Source: JADFUZ01 sp034430415 (lineage in GTDB: Bacteria; Chloroflexota; Dehalococcoidia; GIF9; AB-539-J10). From it: a DNA stretch of 5,482 nt. The stretch covers positions 1 to 5,482 of the forward strand of contig DAOUEN010000047.1 of assembly GCA_034430415.1 (NCBI GenBank), given 5' to 3'. The translations under genes and the position numbers were made by a program. Below are positions 1 through 5,482 of this stretch, piece after piece. Each line of letters opens with the position of its first letter. The stretch's first letter is position 1. Below the pieces are notes generated by a model. It had not been told where the DNA came from and did not search any database. It saw only the letters and a program-made list of their open reading frames with translations.

Positions 1-1089
1 GCAAACCATCTCTAGCTTCTGTACTAGGTCATCCACATTGCCTCTTTGAAAAACCAGCCCAGCGTCTCCGACGACCTCGGGTGGGGCTCCACCATTGGAG
101 ACCACTGCCGGTACTTGAAACTGCATTGCCTCCAGAATAGTCCTGCCGAACGGCTCAGCCATGATTGCCGGATGTACGAAAACGTCGGCGGCACTGTAGT
201 ACTGACCCACCATCTCATGCGGCACCCAGCCGGCAAAGGAGACCCGCTCACCTATTCCTAGCTGCAGGACAAGCTCTTTGAGTTGTTCTGCCTTAGGCCC
301 ATTGCCCGCGATTGTAAGGCGGACACGGGTGTCGTGTTCGGCCAATCTGGAGAACGCCCGTATCAAAACATCAACGCCTTTTATCTCGAAGAGTGCGCCT
401 ACATACAGAATATCTAGAGGGGAACGCTCATCAGCCACACGAGCGGTGAACGAAGCAGTCTGCCTCTCAACATAGGAGGGAATAACATCCATTCTATTTG
501 CTGGATACCCGTGGGCAACATATAGTTCCTTCACAGCCTGGCTGAGAGCGATGTATCTGTCCACCCTCGTAGCCAACGAAACCAACATCGGACAGACGGC
601 AGCATAAGGGACTGACAAAACCTTCAAGGCTATCCTGCGTCCTCTGGCTAGACATCTGACCCGCCGAGAGAAAGCGCAAACGGCATCAGGGCACAGTGCA
701 GTCCCGATGGGACAGAACGCAGCATAGGAGTTCAGGGTAGCAACTACCGGTCTCCTCCCGCCAAATACCTTGTACATGCCGGCGCCTGGCAGCGCAGACG
801 GATAGTAGACGTGAAACAAGTCAACCCTGTCTTGCCATCTCCGCATCGCCAGGGCTACCTGCGGCAGGAGCGTCAGTAGCTGCGCTGTGGCAGTGAGTCC
901 ATCTATGCGGCGGTGACGAACCACCTTGATTCCCGCGATAGTCTCTTCCCGGTTCGCTTCCTCGTCAAAGGCAAGGACCGTAATCTCATGCCCTCGCTGC
1001 AGCAGACAGTCAGCCAGGAGCTTTGTGTCCACATCTCCGCCTCCAGATATGGTAGGGCCGTATGATTTACTAACCAGCGCGATTCTCAT
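1..1089 (-). CDS. GT4-type glycosyltransferase, 3' end cut by window edge
   Basis: Reading down from ATG at 1089-1087, the frame stays open for 363 codons to base 1, so the C-terminus is missing. The N-terminus (MRIALVSKSYGPTISGGG) is the first beta strand and glycine-rich loop of a GT-B fold, and LQRGHEITVL (29-39) is the next strand. A cysteine cluster follows (C126, C133, C138, C146). The C-terminal lobe has DILYVGALFEIKG (226-238), IAGNGP (260-265), and the retaining GT4 EX7E motif at E312 and E320 (EPFGRTILE), then GGAPPEVV. Almost the whole catalytic region is present; only the last helices are lost. The Arg usually found in the VGRL...KG donor-phosphate motif is Ala232. It is probably a cytoplasmic or membrane-associated transferase adding one sugar to a glycan; donor and acceptor cannot be read from sequence. 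The start has no strong ribosome site; an in-frame GTG lies two codons upstream (1095-1093), and an in-frame TAA at 1155-1153 bounds any longer form. It lies 94 bases after the epimerase stop, with no terminator seen between them. Confidence 0.93.
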   Translation of the reverse strand, partial: MRIALVSKSYGPTISGGGDVDTKLLADCLLQRGHEITVLAFDEEANREETIAGIKVVRHRRIDGLTATAQLLTLLPQVALAMRRWQDRVDLFHVYYPSALPGAGMYKVFGGRRPVVATLNSYAAFCPIGTALCPDAVCAFSRRVRCLARGRRIALKVLSVPYAAVCPMLVSLATRVDRYIALSQAVKELYVAHGYPANRMDVIPSYVERQTASFTARVADERSPLDILYVGALFEIKGVDVLIRAFSRLAEHDTRVRLTIAGNGPKAEQLKELVLQLGIGERVSFAGWVPHEMVGQYYSAADVFVHPAIMAEPFGRTILEAMQFQVPAVVSNGGAPPEVVGDAGLVFQRGNVDDLVQKLEMVC

Positions 1090-1183
1090 ATCCACATATC
1101 CAAGCGCCTCTGCAGGATGGGCCCGCCAGCAATTTGTTGCCCTCTCCAGCGATTATCGTCGATCTGATAGATGCGACAGTCAC

Positions 1184-2113
1184 TCAACTGGATCCATTCA
1201 CATCCCTGTACCATCGAATGGTTCTGTCGATGCCATCTCCTAGGGAGACTCTGGGTTCATAGCCCAACAGTTCCTTCGCTCTGGATATGTCAGCCACAAA
1301 CTTCGTGGCCTCACCTGCTCTGCTTTCCTTCACAATGATCTCCCCCCTGGCGCCGACTGCGTTCTGTATGTTGCTGGCCAGTTGCAGCAGTGTTGTACCC
1401 TTGCCGGAGGCTATGTTGAATACACTGCCTTTGACCTTATCGAATTTTTCGATGCACCTCGTTATGCCGTCAATGCAGTCCGAGATGTAGGTGAAGTCCA
1501 GCAGTTTCTCCCTTCCGAACACAGTCAAATCTTCACCTTTCCATGCTTGCCTGATGAAAAGCGGAATCACTCTGTCGCTATCATCGTACTTGCCATACAC
1601 ATTTGAGAACCTTAGCACTATGGGAGCCATACCATAGCAGTGGTGATAGGCGGCTACCAGGACCTCTGCCGCAATCTTCGTTGCACCGTACGGGCTTCTG
1701 CAGTCTCTCAGGGTGACTTCATCCTCCTTGAGAGACACCTTGTCTGGATCACCATAGATTTCTCTGCTGCTGGCAAGTACTAATCTTCTGATATTGCTTA
1801 GCCTGCAGAACTCGAGCACATTGAATAGCATTTCGAGATTGTCTCTCGCCAGTGCTGGCTCTACCACCGTGTAGAATACTCTGGCATTGGCCGCCAAGTG
1901 TATGACCACATCGATATCCTTTGGCAGCATGTCGAAGGAGCTTCCCGCTCGTAGGTCACAAATCAGCGTGGCTCTATTCACGCTCTCGCTCCACCTGTTG
2001 TGTCTCAAGTCTACGCCTGTCGTCCTGTACTCTCTCCGCATGAGTTCCTCGCAAAGAGCCGTCCCAATCATCCCACTGCTTCCCGTGATGAGTACTTTAC
2101 TTCCCTTGTTCAT
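1184..2113 (-). CDS. NAD-dependent epimerase/dehydratase, extended SDR family (nucleotide-sugar modifying)
   Basis: This 309-residue protein has the usual length for UDP-glucose 4-epimerase-like and dTDP-glucose dehydratase-like extended SDRs. Visible in order are the Rossmann motif TGSSGMIG (10-17, GxxGxxG), acidic D35 at the end of strand 2 (typical of NAD preference), D53 in the CDLR motif, HLAANA (72-77), ASSREIYG with the probable catalytic Ser116, the YxxxK pair Y142 and K146 in SPYGATK, RFSNVYG (168-174), LLDFTYISDCIDGI (204-217, the RDF.YV.D-like substrate motif), and a C-terminal GEATKFVADISRAKELLGY segment. The catalytic triad is complete, so an active enzyme is likely. It probably interconverts an NDP-sugar supplied to the neighbouring glycosyltransferases. 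Epimerase versus 4,6-dehydratase cannot be settled; I prefer epimerase because the catalytic Ser is followed by REIYG and I do not see the TDE dehydratase motif. The ATG start is supported by AAAGGA eight bases upstream. It follows the 2176-3318 glycosyltransferase by 62 bases, consistent with one operon. Confidence 0.95.
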   Translation of the reverse strand: MNKGSKVLITGSSGMIGTALCEELMRREYRTTGVDLRHNRWSESVNRATLICDLRAGSSFDMLPKDIDVVIHLAANARVFYTVVEPALARDNLEMLFNVLEFCRLSNIRRLVLASSREIYGDPDKVSLKEDEVTLRDCRSPYGATKIAAEVLVAAYHHCYGMAPIVLRFSNVYGKYDDSDRVIPLFIRQAWKGEDLTVFGREKLLDFTYISDCIDGITRCIEKFDKVKGSVFNIASGKGTTLLQLASNIQNAVGARGEIIVKESRAGEATKFVADISRAKELLGYEPRVSLGDGIDRTIRWYRDVNGSS

Positions 2114-2121
2114 ATGTCTCG

Positions 2122-2127
2122 TCCTTT
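2122..2127 (-). promoter_or_regulatory. Shine-Dalgarno site of the epimerase gene
   Basis: The minus strand reads AAAGGA, ending eight bases before the ATG at 2113-2111. This is the clearest ribosome binding site in the window and fixes the epimerase start. It also shows that the host uses anti-Shine-Dalgarno pairing, although the glycosyltransferase starts at 1089 and 3318 lack such a site. Confidence 0.7.
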
Positions 2128-2175
2128 CTCGTGATTCCTGGTTGGCTCTGAGCGGAGAGAGTGTCCCTCGCCCGG

Positions 2176-3318
2176 TCAGTACCTCTCGGTTCCTTGCGGA
2201 ATGGAGGCTAGGCCCTTGATCAGTTGGTCATACCTAGCACCGATTACCATCCAGTCGAAGGTCTCAACGATTCTCTTTCTGGCATTGGTGCCCATTGAGT
2301 GTCTTACTTTTGGATCGCCCAGTTCGACTATCGCGTGGGCCAACTGCCTCGGATCACGTGGAGCCACCAGAAACCCAGTCATACCGTCCACTATGGTATC
2401 CAGCATCCCGCCGACTCTTGTGCCTATCACTGGCTTTGCACATGCCATAGCTTCTAGGACGGCAGTGCCGAATGGCTCTATTATGCTCGGCTGCACATAT
2501 ATGTCGCACTCTGAATATAAGCACGGCATCTCCTCATTGGGCACTGAGACTTTCAGGAACACAATGCGTTCCTCCAGACCCAGGTCACTTACCTGACGTC
2601 TCAGCCTGCTTTCTTCGGGCCCCCTGCCCAAGACATACAACCTGGCTCGCGGCAACTTCGCTGATAGCGTCTTCATTGCCTGCACTAGGTAGTCAAGCCC
2701 TTTGTACTTGTGGAGCCTGGCGGTCGTGAGGATCCTGGGATTTCCTGACTCAAGATACCTGCTACCCTCTGTCGGCTTGAAGACACCGGTGTCAACACCA
2801 ATATGTACAACCTCGATATCTCGGCTGACTCCCAGCTCCTGCTGTAGGAACTCCTTGGCCGCCGAGCAATGCACGGTAAGAAAATCAACACCCTCCCTCA
2901 ACCGCCTGTTGCTTGTCTTATCAAGGAGCTTCAGCATAGTCCTCTTGGCGATGCTTTGTGGATAGTATGTCCTCTCAGATGAGAGCATCGTGGGTAGCCC
3001 ACATCTCTTTGCCACGGAGTAGGCCTTGTGACACAGTAGAGGGTAATCCTCTTGGAGCAATACGATGTCACAGTCCTTGACAGGCACTCCTAGGACGAGT
3101 GGATTATCTGGTAAGTCAAGGATTGTGGGAAGATATCTAACGACGAACTTGTAGCGGGTTGGAACGTTCTCGCTAGCGAGCAGCTTCTCTCTAGGAGCCT
3201 TGCCTCTGGAAGTTATGATAGTCACCTCGTGCCCGCTGTCGCACAGGGCTTGAGCAAGCCCGTACTCGTTTCCTCTTACATAGGGCGTGAAGTAGGGAAC
3301 AACTATGCACAACTTCAT
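2176..3318 (-). CDS. GT4-type glycosyltransferase
   Basis: This 380-residue protein is full length for a GT-B GT4 enzyme. The N-terminal lobe starts MKLCIVVPYFTPYVRGNEYG, where the usual GGxE loop is replaced by RGNE (15-18), followed by LCDSGHEVTIITSRG (25-39). DFLTVHCSAAKEFL (145-158) and VVHIGVDTGVFKP (170-182) mark the inter-domain linker. The C-terminal lobe has ARLHKYKG (200-207) with R201 and K206 as the expected donor-phosphate contacts, LGRGPEE (230-236), the EX7E motif E281/E289 (EPFGTAVLE), and GGMLDTIVDGMTGFLV (303-318), a classical GT4 sugar-nucleotide pocket. It probably transfers a hexose with retention of configuration onto a lipid-linked or surface glycan; the specific substrate is unknown. 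The ATG at 3318 is chosen because the protein then begins directly at the first beta strand; no good Shine-Dalgarno lies before it. A TAA that ends a short frame belonging to the upstream remnant lies only three bases before this ATG, so it may once have been translated by coupling to an upstream gene. Confidence 0.95.
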   Translation of the reverse strand: MKLCIVVPYFTPYVRGNEYGLAQALCDSGHEVTIITSRGKAPREKLLASENVPTRYKFVVRYLPTILDLPDNPLVLGVPVKDCDIVLLQEDYPLLCHKAYSVAKRCGLPTMLSSERTYYPQSIAKRTMLKLLDKTSNRRLREGVDFLTVHCSAAKEFLQQELGVSRDIEVVHIGVDTGVFKPTEGSRYLESGNPRILTTARLHKYKGLDYLVQAMKTLSAKLPRARLYVLGRGPEESRLRRQVSDLGLEERIVFLKVSVPNEEMPCLYSECDIYVQPSIIEPFGTAVLEAMACAKPVIGTRVGGMLDTIVDGMTGFLVAPRDPRQLAHAIVELGDPKVRHSMGTNARKRIVETFDWMVIGARYDQLIKGLASIPQGTERY

Positions 3319-3328
3319 CTCTTATCTG
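3310..3328 (-). repeat. 19-base stop/start junction repeat, copy 2
   Basis: The minus strand reads CAGATAAGAGATGAAGTTG and covers the start of the 2176-3318 glycosyltransferase. It matches the sequence at 3564-3582 at 17 of 19 positions. In both copies a TAA is preceded by AGA and followed, three bases later, by ATG AAG. The match could mean a duplicated gene junction, or chance similarity strengthened by both genes starting with Met-Lys. Confidence 0.5.
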
Positions 3329-3572
3329 TCGCTTAAGCTTCCAGGATGTACATGCATTTCTCTGGCCCCGGCAAACAGCTCCTCATAGACTCTGTAGATC
3401 TCTTCTACTTCTGACGATGAAGTTTACTTCCTTGCCTAGTTCAAGACCAAGCGGCAAAGGAGGTGCTGCCTTGCACGGCTGCTGAGAATCCTACGAAGGT
3501 GCTCAATCGGGGAAAGCCATACCTACCCAGCCCAGAATGGGAAAGGCCCGCGTTTACTATAGCCACCTTCAT
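3322..3572 (-). pseudogene. Decayed glycosyltransferase remnant with two frame changes
   Basis: No intact gene fills 3319-3617, but three coding-like segments lie in order on the minus strand. Segment one starts at ATG 3572-3570 and reads MKVAIVNAGLSHSGLGRYG, like the first strand and glycine-rich loop of a GT-B transferase; its frame runs to a TGA at 3443-3441 after 43 codons. Segment two, one base on, reads PLGLELGKEVNFIVRS (about 3454-3407), like helix 1 and strand 2 (compare LCDSGHEVTIITSR in the next gene). Segment three, one further base on, reads EVEEIYRVYEELFAG then AREMHVHPGSLSDR and ends at TAA 3324-3322. Both shifts go the same way, and removing one base at each would join all three into about 82 codons. 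Segment three could be the next part of the N-terminal lobe, or the true C-terminus left after an internal deletion. The spacing between segments one and two is longer than normal, so an insertion is also possible. Sequencing error cannot be excluded for the frame changes, but it cannot supply the roughly 300 missing residues. Confidence 0.5.
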
Positions 3573-3582
3573 CTGTTATCTG
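3564..3582 (-). repeat. 19-base stop/start junction repeat, copy 1
   Basis: The minus strand reads CAGATAACAGATGAAGGTG, 17 of 19 identical to 3310-3328. It covers the ATG of the remnant at 3322-3572. Its TAA (3578-3576) is in the reading frame of the upstream glycosyltransferase, exactly 14 codons past that gene's TGA, which copies the TAA-three bases-ATG arrangement seen at the other copy. Confidence 0.5.
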
Positions 3583-3604
3583 ATCTCAACCTGGGCAATG
3601 AGAT
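3583..3604. repeat. Short inverted repeat after the 3618-4670 gene
   Basis: ATCTCA and TGAGAT form a perfect six-base inverted repeat around a ten-base loop, between the stop of the upstream glycosyltransferase and the start of the remnant. No T-run follows on the minus strand, so it does not look like an intrinsic terminator. It may be a weak RNA hairpin or chance. Confidence 0.3.
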
Positions 3605-3617
3605 AGCCAAGCTGTGT

Positions 3618-4670
3618 TCAATCCGCCCGATATGCATGAATCAGCTCTGCCACTACCATGTCCCAGTCCCACAATCTCACATCCCCTGCCGTGACACCAG
3701 CGACCCTGTCAATTAGCCCGGCTAACTCTTTCCTGTCTATGGGATACGTGATCCCAAAGCAGTTCTTGTCATCCACCCATTCGGATAATGCTGATGTGTT
3801 GGCTACAATGCAGGGTGTTTTTGAAGCCAGGGCCTCGGCCACCGTGAGGGCAAAGGCTTCATATCTAGATAACAAGACAAATACTCCAGCGCTGGCATAC
3901 CTTTCCAGAAGTTCAGGGCGAGGCAGGTCGTGATAGAATCTGACTCTGTTATTCAATCCAAGTTCCCTTGTCTGTGCCACAAGATGTGCTTCATATGACC
4001 CATTGCCTACTACTTCCAGGTGGTAATCTCTGTCCAATAGAGGCAATGTCTCAATAATATACTGAATACCCTTATATTCCTCTAGCCTGCCAACATATAA
4101 GATGCTTCTGGGTTCCTTTGATATTACCTCCTGGTTGCTATACTCTGATGAATCAATGCCATTAGGAATGACACTTAGCTTGTCTGTATCTATGGTGAAG
4201 TCATCGATCAGAAGCCGCTTTTCGTATTCCGACACGGCTATGACTCTGCTGGCCTGGTCGAAAATCCTCTTACCAAACCGCCCATACAGCTTGATGATGA
4301 AGTCCCGGAAGGCGGTATGCCCATGCCTGTGATAATGGGGCGTCACTATGAACCTCTTTGCCTTGGCATATCTGGCGAAATACAAAGGTAGGGCATGATA
4401 GCTATGGCCATGAACTACGTCAAACTCCGACTTCTTCAGCCGTCTTGCCATTCCGAGAGAGACGTAGTAAGCATCGCATGGACAGAAGCTCCCAAACCTC
4501 TTGACTAGGACGCCATCTATACTTTCCTCTTTCGGCAGTTTTCCTGAAGGGTCACAGGCAAAAACCGTGACCTCATGTTCCCTGGCGAGCCGCTCGCTTA
4601 TATTCGTGACATGCTCTTCAATACCGCCGATGGTAGGATAGTATCTCGGGGATACTTGAAGAATCCTCAT
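3618..4670 (-). CDS. GT4-type glycosyltransferase
   Basis: This 350-residue protein is slightly short for the family but complete. It opens MRILQVSPRYYPTIGGIEEH with the canonical GGIE loop (15-18), then LAREHEVTVFACD (28-40). FDVVHGHSYHALP (83-95) and the histidine-rich TPHYHRHGH (110-118) line the N-terminal half of the cleft. SRVIAVSEYEKRLL (141-154) and VIPNGID (167-173) lead to the donor lobe, which has YVGRLEEYKG (192-201, R195 and K200), VVGNGSYE (220-227), and the EX7E motif E271/E279 (EAFALTVAE). The C-terminal WDWDMVVAELIHAYRAD helix closes the fold. All key residues of a retaining GT4 enzyme are present; the substrate is unknown. The start is supported by AGGTGG ten bases upstream, and a TATAAT hexamer lies in the preceding gap. 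After the TGA the same frame continues for 13 sense codons (TQLGYLIAQVEIR) to a TAA that resembles the stop of the neighbouring remnant, so the reading frame may formerly have been longer. Confidence 0.95.
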   Translation of the reverse strand: MRILQVSPRYYPTIGGIEEHVTNISERLAREHEVTVFACDPSGKLPKEESIDGVLVKRFGSFCPCDAYYVSLGMARRLKKSEFDVVHGHSYHALPLYFARYAKAKRFIVTPHYHRHGHTAFRDFIIKLYGRFGKRIFDQASRVIAVSEYEKRLLIDDFTIDTDKLSVIPNGIDSSEYSNQEVISKEPRSILYVGRLEEYKGIQYIIETLPLLDRDYHLEVVGNGSYEAHLVAQTRELGLNNRVRFYHDLPRPELLERYASAGVFVLLSRYEAFALTVAEALASKTPCIVANTSALSEWVDDKNCFGITYPIDRKELAGLIDRVAGVTAGDVRLWDWDMVVAELIHAYRAD

Positions 4671-4680
4671 TTGACTGGTC

Positions 4681-4686
4681 CCACCT
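4681..4686 (-). promoter_or_regulatory. Shine-Dalgarno-like site of the 3618-4670 gene
   Basis: The minus strand reads AGGTGG (within AGGTGGGA), ten bases before the ATG at 4670-4668. It supports that start over internal alternatives, and the protein then begins at the first beta strand. Confidence 0.55.
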
Positions 4687-4726
4687 GCTCCACTAGTAGT
4701 CCCAGGTCGCGGGAGTAGTATATGCG

Positions 4727-4732
4727 ATTATA
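4727..4732 (-). promoter_or_regulatory. Possible -10 element upstream of the 3618-4670 gene
   Basis: The minus strand reads TATAAT, a perfect bacterial -10 hexamer, in the 90-base gap between two glycosyltransferase genes. A start about seven bases downstream would give a leader of around 50 bases before the ATG at 4670. No good -35 sits at 16-18 bases; TTTTGC lies only 13 bases upstream, and there is no TG extended motif. If the host were archaeal, the same AT-rich stretch could instead act as a TATA box. Support is from sequence match alone. Confidence 0.35.
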
Positions 4733-4760
4733 CCGTGAGCGGCATGCAAAACACCCTCGC

Positions 4761-5482
4761 TCAATGAGGATTCGTCCGAGCTGCTTCGTAGATGCGCTCC
4801 ACTTGGCTACCTATTCTGTCCCAAGTGAAATTCTCAAGGACTCTTCCTCGGGCATTTTCACCAAGTTGTCCTCGCAAAGGATCGTCGGATAGAACCTTTA
4901 CTATGGTCGCAGCGAACAGACTTGTATCTTCAACATCTACAAGAAACCCAGTCTTCCCATCAACAACAGCTTCGTTCAGTCCTCCTATATTTGACGCTAT
5001 CACCGGTCTACCACATGCACTGGCTTCTAGGACTACCATCGGGAACCCCTCGAAAGTCGAGGGCATAACCACGAGATGCGAAGATAAGTACAGGGAAACA
5101 AGGTTGTCAAAGGACACTTCACCGGTAAGAACCACCTTGGCTGAGATACGATACTTGTCCAGCAGGTTCTGAATGTACTTTCCATAATCCCCGGAGGGTT
5201 CTGGACCAGCCGCAATCAGTTCTGCTTCGGGGACTCTCTCTAGGACGAGCGGCAGTGCTGCTAATAGGTGATGAAGACCCTTTCGTGGTTCATTCGGTTT
5301 GATAAAAAGGATCCTACGGACATCATGTTCGTCTTGGCTGCAAGTGATTTCGCCACGGGGGAACTGCTTCGCCTCTATGCCATTGAATACCACCTCAATC
5401 TTAGAGGTAGGAACGCCATATATCCGGTTAACTGCGTCTTTAGTAGAAACGGAAACGGCTATCACCCTATCTACGCTCTTGA
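4761..5482 (-). CDS. GT4-type glycosyltransferase, 5' end cut by window edge
   Basis: The frame is open to the right edge and 239 residues are visible: the inter-domain segment and the whole C-terminal donor lobe. A GTG at 5465-5463 is not the true start, because it falls inside the family segment KSVDRVIAVSVSTKDAV, where DRVIAVS is the usual end of the N-terminal lobe. Counting from that Lys as residue 1, the protein shows VVFNGIE (30-36), LFIKPNEPRKGLHHLLAAL (58-76), the EX7E motif E144/E152 (EGFPMVVLE) and GGLNEAVVDGKTGFLV (166-181). It ends with the NFTWDRIGSQVERIYEAAR helix (217-235). The glycine-arginine of the usual FVGR motif reads Ile60-Lys61, six residues before Lys67, matching the spacing of the EPRKG-type GT4 enzymes such as mycobacterial PimA. 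It is likely a retaining glycosyltransferase of the same glycan pathway. It is the most upstream gene visible; its stop is 90 bases before the next start. Confidence 0.93.
   Translation of the reverse strand, partial: KSVDRVIAVSVSTKDAVNRIYGVPTSKIEVVFNGIEAKQFPRGEITCSQDEHDVRRILFIKPNEPRKGLHHLLAALPLVLERVPEAELIAAGPEPSGDYGKYIQNLLDKYRISAKVVLTGEVSFDNLVSLYLSSHLVVMPSTFEGFPMVVLEASACGRPVIASNIGGLNEAVVDGKTGFLVDVEDTSLFAATIVKVLSDDPLRGQLGENARGRVLENFTWDRIGSQVERIYEAARTNPH

Noticed and set aside
494..679. Minus-strand open frame of 61 codons
   Set aside because: It is a shifted frame inside the leftmost glycosyltransferase, whose own frame carries all family motifs.
1129..1140. GCAA/TTGC hairpin between the epimerase and the leftmost transferase
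   Set aside because: The stem has only four base pairs and no T-run follows, so it is not a credible terminator.
1090..1183. Small open frame just after the epimerase stop on the minus strand
   Set aside because: It begins with a GTG lacking a ribosome site, overlaps the next gene's start in another frame and has no recognisable features.
926..1243. Plus-strand open frame
   Set aside because: It is antisense to the leftmost glycosyltransferase and the end of the epimerase, and its protein has no family motifs.
2201..2596. Plus-strand open frame of 131 codons
   Set aside because: It is exactly antisense to the EX7E region of a clear glycosyltransferase and has no recognisable domain.
3555..3560. 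TATAGT as a -10 element
   Set aside because: It encodes the Ala-Ile-Val of the remnant's first strand, and the nearest TTGAGA is 22 bases upstream, too far for a -35 partner.
5463..5465. GTG as start of the rightmost glycosyltransferase
   Set aside because: The frame continues upstream to the window edge and the GTG falls within the conserved DRVIAVS segment; the GT4 N-terminal lobe must lie outside the window.

Overview
The window is a stretch of a surface-glycan (polysaccharide or glycolipid) biosynthesis cluster. All supported genes lie on the minus strand, so transcription runs from right to left. In that order they are: a GT4-type glycosyltransferase cut by the right edge (4761-5482), a second complete GT4 (3618-4670), a roughly 300-base interval holding what looks like the wreck of another glycosyltransferase gene (3322-3572), a third complete GT4 (2176-3318), an extended-SDR nucleotide-sugar epimerase/dehydratase-like gene (1184-2113), and a fourth GT4 that runs off the left edge (1-1089). 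I see no RNA genes, CRISPR array, insertion sequence or integrase. Long open frames on the plus strand are antisense shadows of these genes.

How the genes could work together (inference): the SDR enzyme would interconvert or prepare an NDP-sugar. The four GT-B fold, retaining-type transferases would each add one sugar to a growing lipid-linked or surface glycan. No polymerase, flippase, exporter or initiating phosphoglycosyl transferase is visible, so the glycan type (O-antigen, capsule, exopolysaccharide or S-layer glycan) cannot be decided here. The only good promoter-like element is a TATAAT hexamer in the 90-base gap upstream of 3618-4670, so transcription may restart there.

Organism: a prokaryote with mid-range GC. 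Arginine AGA/AGG, isoleucine ATA and leucine CTA codons are all frequent, unlike enteric bacteria. Two genes have recognisable Shine-Dalgarno sequences (AAAGGA and AGGTGG); the other two visible starts have none that is clear. This could fit Chloroflexota-like bacteria or some archaea, but the window holds no taxonomic marker and I do not commit to either.

The most interesting part is 3310-3620. Three short peptide segments in three different reading frames, in collinear order, look like pieces of a glycosyltransferase. Both ends of the region carry nearly the same 19-base stop/start junction. The rest is an ordinary glycosyltransferase cluster; I found no convincing new system.
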